Positions 54,824 to 63,785 of a stretch of 63,785 nucleotides of DNA are shown piece after piece; positions within the stretch are counted from its first letter, which is position 1; each line of letters begins with the position of its first letter. The DNA is from Parvibaculum sedimenti (GTDB lineage Bacteria > Pseudomonadota > Alphaproteobacteria > Parvibaculales > Parvibaculaceae). Under the pieces are notes generated by a model. It was given only the letters and a program-made list of their open reading frames with translations. It did not search any database and had not been told where the DNA came from. The stretch lies in assembly GCF_009184905.1 (NCBI RefSeq), contig NZ_WESC01000019.1:1-63785 (forward strand), given 5' to 3'. The translations under genes were made by a program, and so were the position numbers.

Positions 54824-56965
54824 TCAGGTGATCTTCGTCACGCTCGGCATGTGCAGCGTGACGAAGCCCCCGCCGGTATGGTTTCCGAGTTCAATGAAGC
54901 CGCCGCTTTCACGCAAGATCGCGTCACAAATGGCAAGCCCGAGGCCCGTGCCCTGCTCCGCCGGCTTGGTCGTGAAAAAGGGCTCAAGCGCCCGCTCCAG
55001 AATCCCGTCGGGAAAGCCCGGCCCGTTATCTTCTACCCTCAGCACTGCCTGGCGCGTCGCATCCGGCGCATAGAAGCCAATGATGCGAATACGCCCATCG
55101 CGCCGGCCAGCCGCCGATGTGCCGACACCGGAAATTGCATCTGCCGCGTTCTGAAGCAGGTTCGCGAGGACCTGTTCGACCTGCAGTCCGTCCACAAGAG
55201 CGGCGAGGCCTTCGGATACATTTATTTCCACGTCAGTGCCGGCCCGATCGAGCATGGGCCTCATCATCGAGACAACACCCTCAACCAGTTCCACCAGATC
55301 GACCCGTTCGTTATCGCCGATGCTCTTGCGTCCAAAGCGCCGCATGCGGTCTATCACGTTGGACGCCCGATCCACCTGTGCCAGCATTCGCGCGATCTTG
55401 GCTTCGGCCGTTCTTGCCTCGAACTTCGGCGAGGCAATGATGGCCTCGAGATTCTGCGCTGCCAGAGAAATCGTATTGAGCGGTTGCTTCAACTCGTGCG
55501 CGATGCTCGCGGACATCTGACCGAGTGCGGCCATCTTGGCAGTCTGCGTGAGCTGCGCCTGCTCTTCGCGCAGCAAAAGCGCCTGGCGCAGCAAGAGCCC
55601 GAATCGATCGGCAAAAGCGAGGCTCGCGCTCGAAAAGCCCTCCGCCGCCCGCGTTCCACAAAGGAAATAGGTCATGTGCGCCTTGAGCGGCAAAGCGAGT
55701 GTCGCCACATGTGCCCCGTCCAGGTCGAACGCCTGACGCAGGCCATCAGCCGACATGTCGCCGGCGGCGTAGACCTTGAGCGATCGCTCGGCTAGCCCAT
55801 GAGCCAACGTTTGGATGATGTGGCCACCATCGAGCACACGAGTCTCCGGACTCAGCAGGCGTGGCCGTCCGTCGAAGCCCGCTTCAACGACGAAGCCCGC
55901 ACTCGCGCCCAGTCCTCGTGAAAGAAGATTCGTGAGGTGTAAAAGCTTGTCGCGCGACGTCGAACTCGCGAGCAGAAGACGAAGCCCCTCAAGCATGGCC
56001 TCGGCCTCTATACGCAGCTCTTCCTCGCGTCGCCGTGCTGTACTCGCCTGCGCCAGAACGGAGGACGCCTCAGCATCGAATGACCCGAACCCGGCGCCAT
56101 GCGCCGCCGTCAGAGTGCCAGCGAAGACCGGCCTCGCGACGCCTGCCGATTCATCTGTGTATAGCCCGGAGACGTAAAAGGTCTGCCCCTTATGAGCGTC
56201 GAGATTGCGATGCGCAACGCGCTGATGGCGAACACGTCCCTCCGCGCGCAACAGATCGAGCATGTTGGCGCCACCGTTGCCCACCGTCATCCCGGCAAGG
56301 TTAATGCCCTCGAGCGAACGGGCGAGGTCGTCCCGCCGGTTGAGCACGCGACGGCAATGCAGGACGCCATCCGCATTCGCGTCCCACGCGATGTCGATTC
56401 CCATTTCCAGCCAGACTTGCGCATCGTCGTGAGCCTCCTGTTGGCGACGCTGCAAAAAACTCTCGACCTGCCGTCGATGGACGCGCAGAAGCGCGGCTGC
56501 AACAAGCCGGGCGATCGCCTTGAGGCGTTCCTGTACGCGTTCGATATCCGCCCCGTCAGAAACAATAAGGCAGGCGAATCCCTCCCATCCGGAGGTCTCT
56601 TCAATCGCGACGGCGATGCCCGCTGCCCTTTTGCCGACTACGGACTCAAATTCGCCGGAGCTCCGGCGCGCACGGGAGAACCATGCGGAGAATGCTTCGC
56701 CCTCGATAATATCGAAATCGCCGTCCCCGACTCTCCAGACTACGACCGGTCGGCCGTCCGGCCCGGCACTGACCTCGCAAAGCGCATAGTGGCGCGACGG
56801 CTCCGCTTTCCGAAGAAGCGTAATACACCGCGAAAGGGCCTGACGTATCTCGTCAGGCTCACCGGCGCGCGCCACATCTACCGCCGTTTCGATCAACGCA
56901 CGGTCTAATGGATCATTCCCTTGATCCACAGAGTCGGGTGGCACGCGTGGTGCGGAAATCAGCAT
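54824..56965 (-). CDS. Soluble sensor histidine kinase with GAF/PAS-like sensing modules, 713 aa
   Basis: A cytoplasmic kinase without membrane helices. An N-terminal sensing module (about 25-160) and two further GAF/PAS-like regions (about 180-300 and 330-460) precede the HisKA dimer, with H490 in SIAHELKQPLNTI. The ATPase domain has N606, VEDNGPGFPDG and GTGLGLAI. The layout resembles kinases that respond to internal or light/redox signals. The ATG at 56965 has GAGGG upstream; a GTG at 56977 is possible. It is convergent with its likely partner regulator, which is uncommon. Confidence 0.88.
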   Translation of the reverse strand: MLISAPRVPPDSVDQGNDPLDRALIETAVDVARAGEPDEIRQALSRCITLLRKAEPSRHYALCEVSAGPDGRPVVVWRVGDGDFDIIEGEAFSAWFSRARRSSGEFESVVGKRAAGIAVAIEETSGWEGFACLIVSDGADIERVQERLKAIARLVAAALLRVHRRQVESFLQRRQQEAHDDAQVWLEMGIDIAWDANADGVLHCRRVLNRRDDLARSLEGINLAGMTVGNGGANMLDLLRAEGRVRHQRVAHRNLDAHKGQTFYVSGLYTDESAGVARPVFAGTLTAAHGAGFGSFDAEASSVLAQASTARRREEELRIEAEAMLEGLRLLLASSTSRDKLLHLTNLLSRGLGASAGFVVEAGFDGRPRLLSPETRVLDGGHIIQTLAHGLAERSLKVYAAGDMSADGLRQAFDLDGAHVATLALPLKAHMTYFLCGTRAAEGFSSASLAFADRFGLLLRQALLLREEQAQLTQTAKMAALGQMSASIAHELKQPLNTISLAAQNLEAIIASPKFEARTAEAKIARMLAQVDRASNVIDRMRRFGRKSIGDNERVDLVELVEGVVSMMRPMLDRAGTDVEINVSEGLAALVDGLQVEQVLANLLQNAADAISGVGTSAAGRRDGRIRIIGFYAPDATRQAVLRVEDNGPGFPDGILERALEPFFTTKPAEQGTGLGLAICDAILRESGGFIELGNHTGGGFVTLHMPSVTKIT

Positions 56966-56991
56966 TTCGGCCCTCACAACATCGCGCCGAA

Positions 56992-57489
56992 CTAACTGGA
57001 TGGATCGGCGACGATAAAAGTCGTCGAGACTGCGGGCAGGTTCGACATATCGGGAACGAAGGGTAGATAGGTGAAGCGGGCGGTCGGCTTTATGCTGATC
57101 AGCAGCTTCTGGTCGCCATTTGCTGTCGTCCCGTTCGGCGCAACCGTGATGCCGGTCGTTCGATCAACATCGACAAGCCCTGAATAGGCATCCAGCACCC
57201 TGTTGATCGCTTCCTTGGCAAGAGTTTCCCGCTCCGTGTTGGTCAATCCCGCCACAGCTGCGCGGCCGCCTTCCGAGACCGCGTAGTCGAGCGCGATGCG
57301 CGTCGCAAACTGGAAACCAAAAGCAATGATGCCAAAGAGGATCATCAGAAACAGGGTGGATACCGCCGCAAACTCGATCGCGACGGCGCCGCTCTCGTCA
57401 CCCACCAGGCCTCGCACAATGCCACGATGGAGAGGGCCGCGCCTCCCGGCTACCCGGGAGGCACCTACGCGATACGAGCCCTTCAACAT
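56992..57489 (-). CDS. tadE: TadE-like pilus assembly protein, 165 aa
   Basis: A pseudopilin-like protein of the Tad pilus locus. A positively charged N-terminal stretch precedes the prepilin-type sequence GDESGAVAIEFAAVSTLFLMI, one hydrophobic helix, and a C-terminal globular part with Asn/Thr-rich loops. TadE proteins are minor pseudopilins needed for Flp assembly. It lies 19 bases after flp with a strong GGGAGG, on the same transcript. Confidence 0.85.
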   Translation of the reverse strand: MLKGSYRVGASRVAGRRGPLHRGIVRGLVGDESGAVAIEFAAVSTLFLMILFGIIAFGFQFATRIALDYAVSEGGRAAVAGLTNTERETLAKEAINRVLDAYSGLVDVDRTTGITVAPNGTTANGDQKLLISIKPTARFTYLPFVPDMSNLPAVSTTFIVADPSS

Positions 57490-57508
57490 GCCTCCCCTCC
57501 TCCCGACT

Positions 57509-57703
57509 TTAGCAAGTGGTGGAGTTCGAGAGACAAGTGCTTACATTGCCAAAAATAGTCGAGACGCCGGTACCCACTCCCGCCGCTGCGGCATAGACCA
57601 CCAGTGCGATACCGGCTGCGAGCAGACCATATTCCACAGCCGAAATTCCGCTCTCATCCGCCATGAAACGCTTGAATTCGGACTTCACATTTTTAAGAAA
57701 CAT
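57509..57703 (-). CDS. flp: Flp-type pilin, 64 aa
   Basis: The structural subunit of Flp (type IVb) pili. The leader is 19 residues ending in G19, and mature sequence ISAVEYGLLAAGIAL carries the conserved E24 at position +5, required for prepilin peptidase action. The hydrophobic helix continues to about 45. Two cysteines near the end (C57, C64) may form a disulphide. AGGAGGG precedes the ATG. The upstream gap 57704-57897 probably holds the pilin promoter. Confidence 0.92.
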   Translation of the reverse strand: MFLKNVKSEFKRFMADESGISAVEYGLLAAGIALVVYAAAAGVGTGVSTIFGNVSTCLSNSTTC

Positions 57704-57897
57704 CTCATTACCCTCCTTGGTTAACCGATGGCGATTTCCGTGAGGCTAATCCCTTTGTTCAGGTTCGCCCCTCAACACCTTTGTATGCTTGATCTCCGTA
57801 AACTGGTGTCGTTGTTCATGGAGTTGTGTGAGTCAGCCGGAAGTCTACCCCACTCGCATTTCGTGCCGTATGGGGCACTGCTCAGAAGAGCTGACAT

Positions 57898-58146
57898 TCA
57901 CTGACCCCGAACCGAAGGTTCGTTGTTGCTGCTCCTCAATGGCTTTCCGATGCTGTCGATATAATTCTCATAGACCTTGTCCGCCTCGGCACCCTGCATC
58001 GGCGCGCGTCCGTCAGACGGGCGCACCGCATATTGGGCCGCCATGACACTCTGTTCCTGCGTCGGCCCCGCTACTTTTTCATTAGCGCACGATGCGAGCG
58101 AAACGGCGCCAACGGCCACCACCGAGATTCGCAACCATTTATTCAC
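57898..58146 (-). CDS. Small lipoprotein in the tad locus, 82 aa
   Basis: A short lipoprotein with lipobox LASC, mostly polar afterwards, with RPSDGRAPMQGAEADKVYENYID. It begins with GTG at 58146, eight bases after GGAGG, 17 bases past tadD. I do not recognise a family; its position suggests a part in pilus assembly or outer-membrane anchoring. Confidence 0.65.
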   Translation of the reverse strand: MNKWLRISVVAVGAVSLASCANEKVAGPTQEQSVMAAQYAVRPSDGRAPMQGAEADKVYENYIDSIGKPLRSSNNEPSVRGQ

Positions 58147-58163
58147 AGCAATATCCTCCGGCT

Positions 58164-58871
58164 CTATTCCACCGACCGCTTCTGGCGCGACTGCACCCAG
58201 TCGGCGGCGAATTTTTGCACTGCGGCGCGCTCGCTCGGAACTGCAATATTGTCGAGAACGCGACGCGCCTCGTCTTCCTTTCCCTCCGTCATCAGCACAA
58301 GGACGAGATTGTTCCGGATCGATGTCGACACGGGATCGATCTCCTGGGCCTGCCGCAGATTGAACTCCGCCTTTGACAAAGACCCATCACCCAGATGGAG
58401 TTGCGCAAAGCCGAGATTGTTCAAATAGTCGGCATTCGACGGACGGTCGCTGACCGCCAAAAGAAAATTCTGTTCCGCCTCGGCCCAATGCTCGCGCGTC
58501 GCCTCGACCCGCCCCAGACCGTTATAGCCTGCTGCCTCAAACTCTGTGCCTTTTAGCTCGGCAAAGCTCTGAATGGCGTCGTCGTACCGATCGACACCCA
58601 GAAGCGCCTCGCCGCGCAGAAACGTGAAATGTGGCGTCTTTGGCTGACCCACCGCATATTGATCGAGATAGCCGAGTGCTGCCCGATAACGCCCCTGGTC
58701 GATCAATCCTTCGACGAGAGTCAGATAGAGCGTATCGGTCGATGATTGAGATGACGTGTTGTCCTCGCTCTGCGGCGTGAGGCTCGCAAGCATGTCCATG
58801 TTCTGCTTATCGCATGCGCCAAGCACGAGCCCGACCATGCAGAAGAGCGGCAAGAGAAACGATTTTCTCAT
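58164..58871 (-). CDS. tadD: TadD, tetratricopeptide lipoprotein, 235 aa
   Basis: TadD helps assemble the Tad secretin in the outer membrane. It has a lipobox (VLGAC) and several tetratricopeptide repeats, such as YRAALGYLDQYAVGQP and HWAEAEQNFLLAVSDRPSNADYLNNLGFA. Its ATG overlaps the tadC stop in ATGA. Length is typical. It is followed by the small lipoprotein. Confidence 0.9.
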   Translation of the reverse strand: MRKSFLLPLFCMVGLVLGACDKQNMDMLASLTPQSEDNTSSQSSTDTLYLTLVEGLIDQGRYRAALGYLDQYAVGQPKTPHFTFLRGEALLGVDRYDDAIQSFAELKGTEFEAAGYNGLGRVEATREHWAEAEQNFLLAVSDRPSNADYLNNLGFAQLHLGDGSLSKAEFNLRQAQEIDPVSTSIRNNLVLVLMTEGKEDEARRVLDNIAVPSERAAVQKFAADWVQSRQKRSVE

Positions 58872-59809
58872 TTGGCGCGTATCTCCGATGAATGAACACG
58901 ATGGCCTGCTGCGACGAGAGTCTCGCCGATCCGGACAGCTGCCGGCCCCATGAGAATGACCAGAAGGACTGGCACGAAGAACAGCACCAGGACGATGGTG
59001 AGATAGGTCGAGCGCCGACCGGCTGTGTCCCGCGCCAGAGCCAGCCTCCCATCTGCAAGGTCGCCAGCGAAGCGCCTGATGCTCACGCTGAGCTCACCAC
59101 CATGAAAAATCGCTTGCTTCAGCAGGTTGGCGAAGTCGATGCCCTCATCTACGGCGAGGCGTTGGCCAAGTTTGTCGAGCGCAACGTCATACGGCACTCC
59201 CGAATCGAGGTCTGCGACATGCCTGATGAAGACGACCGCCGTGGTTGGCGCAGAGCCCTTGATCACACCCGCGACATAGTGCAGACACTGATCGATACTG
59301 ACGCCGCTATCGAGCACCATGAGAATGATGTCCAGCACCGAGGGAAGTTCGCGCTGGATTCGCCGGGCACGCCGCTCGCCGAGATACTTCACCGCGATCA
59401 GCGCATAGCGATAGCTCAATACTGAAAGGATGACGCCGATACCGAGATTGATGTTCGTTAGGCCGAACCATGCCAGGAAGACGAAACCCGTCGCGATGGC
59501 AAAGGCGATCCGAACGACGACGAAAATGTATAACGCTGCGGGGCGGAAGAAGCCTGCCTTCGTTAACAGGTCGCGGATTTCCTTCGCGGGCGCATTTTCG
59601 CTCACGAGCCGTCGTCCGAGACGCTCAGCCCAACCTGCCATTGTTTCAAGAATGTCGCCAGGCATCTTGCCGCCTCCGACAAGCGCCGACAGACGTGTGC
59701 CCGCATCTCTATGGCGAACGTAGATCGATGCCGACAAAACCAGCGCGAGCGCGCCCGCTGTCAACGATAGAATGGCGACTATCCAGATCACGGCATCGAA
59801 GGATGTCAT
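58868..59809 (-). CDS. tadC: TadC, Tad pilus inner-membrane platform protein, 313 aa
   Basis: One of the two GspF-domain inner-membrane proteins of the Tad machine. An N-terminal helix and a C-terminal pair (around VLVLFFVPVLLVILMG) flank the cytoplasmic T2SF domain. ATG 59809 has GGGGA five bases upstream; ATG 59821, directly after the tadB stop, has none. It is tightly packed between tadB and tadD. Confidence 0.9.
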   Translation of the reverse strand: MTSFDAVIWIVAILSLTAGALALVLSASIYVRHRDAGTRLSALVGGGKMPGDILETMAGWAERLGRRLVSENAPAKEIRDLLTKAGFFRPAALYIFVVVRIAFAIATGFVFLAWFGLTNINLGIGVILSVLSYRYALIAVKYLGERRARRIQRELPSVLDIILMVLDSGVSIDQCLHYVAGVIKGSAPTTAVVFIRHVADLDSGVPYDVALDKLGQRLAVDEGIDFANLLKQAIFHGGELSVSIRRFAGDLADGRLALARDTAGRRSTYLTIVLVLFFVPVLLVILMGPAAVRIGETLVAAGHRVHSSEIRAK

Positions 59810-59821
59810 CGGCGTCCCCAT

Positions 59822-60784
59822 TTAATAGTTCACGCGGACGATCGAACGCATGAGAAACGCGCCGATCGCCTCGGAAATGAAAACATAAATGAGGAACTTG
59901 TGCCCCATCGGCTCGTCGATGAAATAGCGCACATAGCTCGGGTTCGTTACCATCACGATGGAAACAACGACGAGCGGAAGCAGACCAAGTATCCAGGCGC
60001 TTGCCCGGGTTTGCGATGTGTTGGCGCGGATCTCCCGATCGACGGCAGCGCGGCGACGCATGGTCTCGATAAGATTTGCAAGCACCGCCGTCAGCGAACC
60101 GCCAAAGCGCATATTGGCGTCGATGGCGGCGCCAAAGAGCCACAAATCATTCTGATCTAGATCTTCGGCCAACTGGTTGATGCTTTCAGATACGCCCGCG
60201 CCATTGGCGATGCGCCGGATCGACGGCATCAAAAATTCGACCAGGATAGGCGGCGAGGACTGCGTGGCACGAGAAAGTGCGACCGACAGGCTGTTTCCAA
60301 CCACGAGCAACTGGCGTACACGGTCGAGAAAGCCCGACATTGTCCCGGAAAGGGCGTTCATTCTGCGCGTGGCTATGAAATCAATTACCGCAATGATAAT
60401 GCCCGCCACGGTCACGCCTGCAATGCAGGTCACGACCAAGCCGAATATCATCAGAAGGATGCTGAAAAGCCCAAGTACGCCGAAGCTGACAAGCGTGAAC
60501 CGACGCTTGTCGATCTCGATCCCCGCCTGAAAGACGCGACGCCGAAGCCACAGCGGCAGAATCTTGTCCATATCCGGCAGACTGTGGATCGTCGTTGCCG
60601 CCTGATCTCGCGACCGCTCGGGCTGCACCAGTGTCAGTAGCTTTTCGCGGGCCGCAGCAACCCGCCTCTCACGCATCGCGACCGCAACAGCAGCGGCGCC
60701 AGCGATGAAGCAGAACAGGGCAACGATGACAGTGAGGATTTGCAGCATGACAGTCAGTCGGCCATCAAACGATGCGCCGGCCAT
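59822..60784 (-). CDS. tadB: TadB, Tad pilus inner-membrane platform protein, 320 aa
   Basis: The second GspF-domain platform protein. N-terminal helices and a C-terminal helix around SIVMVTNPSYVRYFIDEP flank the platform domain. The start is uncertain: the ATG at 60784 has AAGGAGGG close by and overlaps tadA by 20 bases, while the ATG at 60748 would begin at the usual MLQILTVIV with no good site. Confidence 0.88.
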   Translation of the reverse strand: MAGASFDGRLTVMLQILTVIVALFCFIAGAAAVAVAMRERRVAAAREKLLTLVQPERSRDQAATTIHSLPDMDKILPLWLRRRVFQAGIEIDKRRFTLVSFGVLGLFSILLMIFGLVVTCIAGVTVAGIIIAVIDFIATRRMNALSGTMSGFLDRVRQLLVVGNSLSVALSRATQSSPPILVEFLMPSIRRIANGAGVSESINQLAEDLDQNDLWLFGAAIDANMRFGGSLTAVLANLIETMRRRAAVDREIRANTSQTRASAWILGLLPLVVVSIVMVTNPSYVRYFIDEPMGHKFLIYVFISEAIGAFLMRSIVRVNY

Positions 60785-62006
60785 TCCCTCCTTCTGCCTG
60801 GTCCGCGTGAGAAAAAACTTCGCGCATCGAATAGGTGGCACCCTCCATCCCGGTCACCTCACATATTGATGCGATCCGGCGAACGCCGCCGGACTGGCGC
60901 TGTACCTGAACGACGATGTTCACCGCACCTGCGATGAAACGGCGAACGGATTGGAGATCCGACGAGAAACCGTGAAGGCCGATCAGCATCTCCAGACGTT
61001 CGAGTGCGTCGCGCGGACCATTGGCATGAATGGTCGCCATCGAACCGTCGTGGCCGGTGCCCATCGCCTGCAACATCTCGATCGCTTCGCTGGATCGCAC
61101 CTCGCCAAGGATGATGCGATCAGGGCGCATGCGCAGGGCGTTGCGAAGCAGATCACGTGCGCTTACCTCGCAGGCTCCATCGACCGAGGCGGGCCGCGTT
61201 TCGAGGCGCGCGACATGCGATTGCTGAAGCTGAAGCTCCGCAGCATCTTCGATGGTGACCAGACGCTCTTTGGCGCCGATATAGGAGCTCAACACATTGA
61301 GAAGCGTCGTTTTTCCCGAGCCCGTTCCACCGCAAATGAGAATATTACGCTTGCCGCGCACCGCGCCGACGAGAAGCTTCAGCGTCTCCTCGGTCAGCGC
61401 CTTGGAGCGAACAAGATCCTCACCGGTCAGTGGAATTCGCTTGAATTTGCGGATGGAGACGATCGGGCCATCCAACGCAACCGGCGGAATGATGACGTTG
61501 ACACGCGAGCCGTCGGGCAAGCGCCCGTCGACATAAGGGGTTCCCTCATCCACACGGCGCCCGATCGGGCTCACAATGCGTTGGATGACGTTCATCAAAT
61601 GCGTCGTATCGCGGAAGCGCGTCGACACCGGCTCCAGCTCGCCGTGTCGCTCGACATAAATCGTGTTTGGACCGTTGACGACGATGTCATCAATCTCGGG
61701 ATCATTGAGCAGCGGCTCGAGCGGCCCGAAGCCCACGATCTCGTTCTGCACATCCTCAATCAGCTGCGCCCGCTCCTTCAGGTTGAGCGCAAGACCCCGC
61801 GACATAAGAACGACGGATATGGCCCGGGCAATCTCATCCTGCAGTACCGCACGAGGCAACGTTTCGCCCTGCACCCCCTGCTGTTCCAGATACTCGAGCG
61901 TGAGATCGAAAACCCGAAACTTGATCTGTTGATACCGGTCGGAAACGCCGATGTCGCTTGGAGCAGAGGTAGAGGCACGGACATAAGGTTCCAGCAGCTT
62001 GTTCAC
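60765..62006 (-). CDS. tadA: TadA/CpaF secretion ATPase, 413 aa
   Basis: The hexameric ATPase that powers Flp pilus assembly. Walker A GGTGSGKT is at 226-233, Walker B RIILGEVR near 297-304, with the Asp-box EDAAEL and the HANG His-box. The GTG at 62006 overlaps the tadZ stop by four bases (GTGA), giving a start that begins MNKLLEPYV; frames extending to 62189 lie inside tadZ. Length is typical. Confidence 0.92.
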   Translation of the reverse strand: MNKLLEPYVRASTSAPSDIGVSDRYQQIKFRVFDLTLEYLEQQGVQGETLPRAVLQDEIARAISVVLMSRGLALNLKERAQLIEDVQNEIVGFGPLEPLLNDPEIDDIVVNGPNTIYVERHGELEPVSTRFRDTTHLMNVIQRIVSPIGRRVDEGTPYVDGRLPDGSRVNVIIPPVALDGPIVSIRKFKRIPLTGEDLVRSKALTEETLKLLVGAVRGKRNILICGGTGSGKTTLLNVLSSYIGAKERLVTIEDAAELQLQQSHVARLETRPASVDGACEVSARDLLRNALRMRPDRIILGEVRSSEAIEMLQAMGTGHDGSMATIHANGPRDALERLEMLIGLHGFSSDLQSVRRFIAGAVNIVVQVQRQSGGVRRIASICEVTGMEGATYSMREVFSHADQAEGGNGRRIV

Positions 62007-63205
62007 GGCAGGATTCCCATCAGTTTTCGGGCCCAGCCTCGTACCGTCTGAACACTCTCTCGCATGGACGTGCCTTCGGGCAACAGACCGAGGCCGGCGC
62101 AGCACTGCGCGAGGTTGTCGACATAATCCGAAGGGCCGTCGAGGGTCATAGGCACCCCACGATTGACACTGTCTGCCAGTTCCGCCCAACGCACCGGTAG
62201 CCGCAAGACGCTCTGCGCGCCAAACGCTGCGCGAATCTCGTCAACGGATGGCGTCAACGACGGCGCGAATTCATGAATGGCGATGATCGGCTCTCCACCG
62301 GCCGGACGCAGCCCGCGCACGGCTCGCAGAAGATCGCCCGCCGCTTTGATGGAGGTGAAGCGCTGGTTGCAGGCAAGAAAGAAAGCTGCCCTGGCATTGG
62401 GCAGGACGATCAAATCTTCGTTGCGAGAGAATGGCCCCCCATAGACAATCACGACGTTGTAGAGCGATTGCAGCATTTCAAGCAATGCGCGCAAATCCTG
62501 CATATCGACCGACCAGCCCTCTCCTTCGCCGTAAAGCGCCAAGGGCAACAGATAGAGGCCAGAGCGCGGGCAACGCGCGAGCGCCCCGTCGAGCAATGCC
62601 CGGTCAAGCCTCGCGATTTCCCGGACAGCATCGTTGACACGAAAATTGAGGTCAACGCCGACTGCGATGCCGACATCGCTCGCCGGAAGCGAGAGGTCGA
62701 CGAGAATGACCCCATCGCGCGGTCGTGCGGCGGCGATCATGCAACCTAAATTGACGCTGAGGTCGCCATTCTCGTCTGAAGGCATGGGGCTCAGGACGAC
62801 GACCATCTGGCTGTGGTTGTCAGCACCGGAAGCCGCGCGATTTGCCAGATGCCGCAGCATCACATTCTTGAACTCGCGGTCGCTTGCGTCGCGATCGATA
62901 AAGTCCTTCGCTCCCGCTCGCATCGCCGTCAAAATGAGTTGTGCACCCATTTCGTTGCCGACCACGACAATCGGCGTCTCGTCCTCAAACCACTGGCGAA
63001 TATCGACAAGGCGTTCATAAAGGGTTTGAGCGCCGCTGCGCAGATTGCTATCGACGATCACCGCATCCGGCGTGAACTGCCGCGCCAGATCGACGACATT
63101 GTCGGATATCGGATCAACGCGAACCACTGTCGCAGCGGCGTCGAGCGCGCGCTTCACCTGCTCCCCCAGAGGAGCATCCGTCGATATGAGCAAAATACGG
63201 TGCAT
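62003..63205 (-). CDS. tadZ: TadZ/CpaE-like pilus localisation protein, 400 aa
   Basis: TadZ-type proteins place the Tad machine at the pole. Residues 1-120 are a receiver-like domain with acidic and hydrophobic pattern, and from about 134 a MinD/ParA-like fold. The usual deviant Walker A KGGxGKT is absent: the loop reads PMPSDENGDLS. A later acidic patch VILVDLSLP matches the second ATPase strand. This loss is known in part of the family but makes ATP binding doubtful. It starts five bases after the secretin stop. Confidence 0.88.
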   Translation of the reverse strand: MHRILLISTDAPLGEQVKRALDAAATVVRVDPISDNVVDLARQFTPDAVIVDSNLRSGAQTLYERLVDIRQWFEDETPIVVVGNEMGAQLILTAMRAGAKDFIDRDASDREFKNVMLRHLANRAASGADNHSQMVVVLSPMPSDENGDLSVNLGCMIAAARPRDGVILVDLSLPASDVGIAVGVDLNFRVNDAVREIARLDRALLDGALARCPRSGLYLLPLALYGEGEGWSVDMQDLRALLEMLQSLYNVVIVYGGPFSRNEDLIVLPNARAAFFLACNQRFTSIKAAGDLLRAVRGLRPAGGEPIIAIHEFAPSLTPSVDEIRAAFGAQSVLRLPVRWAELADSVNRGVPMTLDGPSDYVDNLAQCCAGLGLLPEGTSMRESVQTVRGWARKLMGILP

Positions 63206-63210
63206 CCCGC

Positions 63211-63747
63211 TTACCTCATGAGCCCATATTTAACGATGTGATCTTCGAGCTGACCGGTGTTGAGCAACATCTTGCCCGTGCTCGGATCGTATTTTGGCAT
63301 GCCCTCGCCCGGCAGATTCGGCGTAGTTCCCGCCGCCATTGGCGAAACAAGCCGCGGAGTCGCGATGACAATGAGTTCCTGTCGCTGCTGCTGGTTCTTC
63401 GACGTCTTGAAGAAATTTCCGACAATCGGCAGATCGCCAATTCCCGGCACCTTGTCCTCGACGTTGGCGGAACTGCTATACATCAATCCCGCAAGCACAA
63501 AGCTCTGGCCATCGCCCAGCTCGACAGTCGTATTGGTCGAACGCGTCAACAGCGCGGGAATGGTCGAACCCTGGATCGTGATCGCATTGGCGAAATCGAG
63601 TTCGCTCACTTCCGGATTGACCTTCATCACAATGCGGTCGTGATCGAGCACGGTCGCCTGCACATTGAGCTGAACACCGAATTTCTTGTATTCGATGGTG
63701 ATTGCACCCGTGCCTATCCGGTTGACGCATACACCCACTAGATGTAG
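63211..63747 (-). pseudogene. rcpA: Tad secretin (RcpA/CpaC), 3' part only, broken at its 5' end
   Basis: The frame encodes the C-terminal secretin domain: TGAITIEYKKFGVQL, VSELDFANAI, TTVELGDGQSFVLAGL and LPIVGNFFK are all family signatures of the outer-membrane pore. The homologous part starts at about VNRIGTG (63720). Just upstream, an in-frame TAA lies at 63748-63750, and the residues before VNR do not match the expected PVPV. The gene cannot make a full secretin as read. Either an insertion or other break lies at about 63725-63735, or the sequence has a local error. Confidence 0.75.
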
Positions 63748-63785
63748 TTAGACGCCAGTCATCGATCGAATGAGGCGTTGCAGCG

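Noticed and set aside
1-63785. CRISPR array or complete insertion sequence
   Set aside because: No regularly spaced repeats or transposase gene were found; only the right-edge break hints at a mobile element.

Overview
The window looks like chromosomal DNA from a GC-rich alphaproteobacterium. The gene content (homospermidine synthase, many acyl-CoA, SDR and P450 enzymes, a Tad pilus locus) would suit a Parvibaculum-like, hydrophobic-substrate-degrading member of the Hyphomicrobiales. That placement is an inference from gene content, not from a marker gene. Coding density is high, strand use is mixed, and no CRISPR array, rRNA or complete insertion sequence was seen.

Layout. A tRNA-Gln(CTG) near the left edge is followed by an RND/MMPL exporter, a CYTH-domain protein, an Old Yellow Enzyme reductase and a small lipoprotein (0.2-5.3 kb). 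Next come an unusual fusion of a PhnZ-type HD oxygenase with a PhyH dioxygenase, a DEAD-box helicase with a long basic tail, a class II aldolase-like enzyme with a TetR regulator, a thiolase and homospermidine synthase (5.4-13.5 kb). A zinc alcohol dehydrogenase, an FtsH protease and a DUF3775 protein follow, converging on a PIMT-erythromycin esterase fusion (13.7-19.0 kb). From 19.2 to 28 kb there is central and sugar metabolism: PEP synthase, an SbmA/BacA/YddA-like ABC protein whose nucleotide-binding domain is degenerate, a GH1 beta-glucosidase, a PAS_5-like protein, PfkB phosphofructokinase and a beta-CASP RNase-like hydrolase.

From 28 to 34.6 kb lie an acetyl-CoA hydrolase/transferase and a compact marR-NodT-emrA-emrB efflux operon. 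A cell-envelope pair (a very large alpha-2-macroglobulin and PBP1C) spans 34.7-42.9 kb. The block 43-50 kb holds catabolic enzymes: an APH-type phosphotransferase, acyl-CoA dehydrogenase and two SDRs resembling a 4-hydroxyacyl-CoA pathway, with a divergent TetR, then an HSL-type esterase, a DsbA-fold isomerase and an SDR with an altered active site. From 50.3 to 57 kb there are a Gly-rich lipoprotein, a P450, a Rap1a/Tai-like secreted protein, a small ORF, and a tail-to-tail two-component pair.

The right end (57-63.8 kb) is a Tad/Flp pilus locus read leftwards: secretin (broken at its 5' end by an in-frame stop, possibly by an insertion at the window edge), TadZ, TadA, TadB, TadC, TadD, a lipoprotein, Flp pilin and TadE.

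The most interesting items are the PhnZ-PhyH fusion, the catalytically degenerate ABC protein in a PEP synthase/beta-glucosidase cluster, the phosphotransferase/acyl-CoA dehydrogenase set, and the interrupted secretin.
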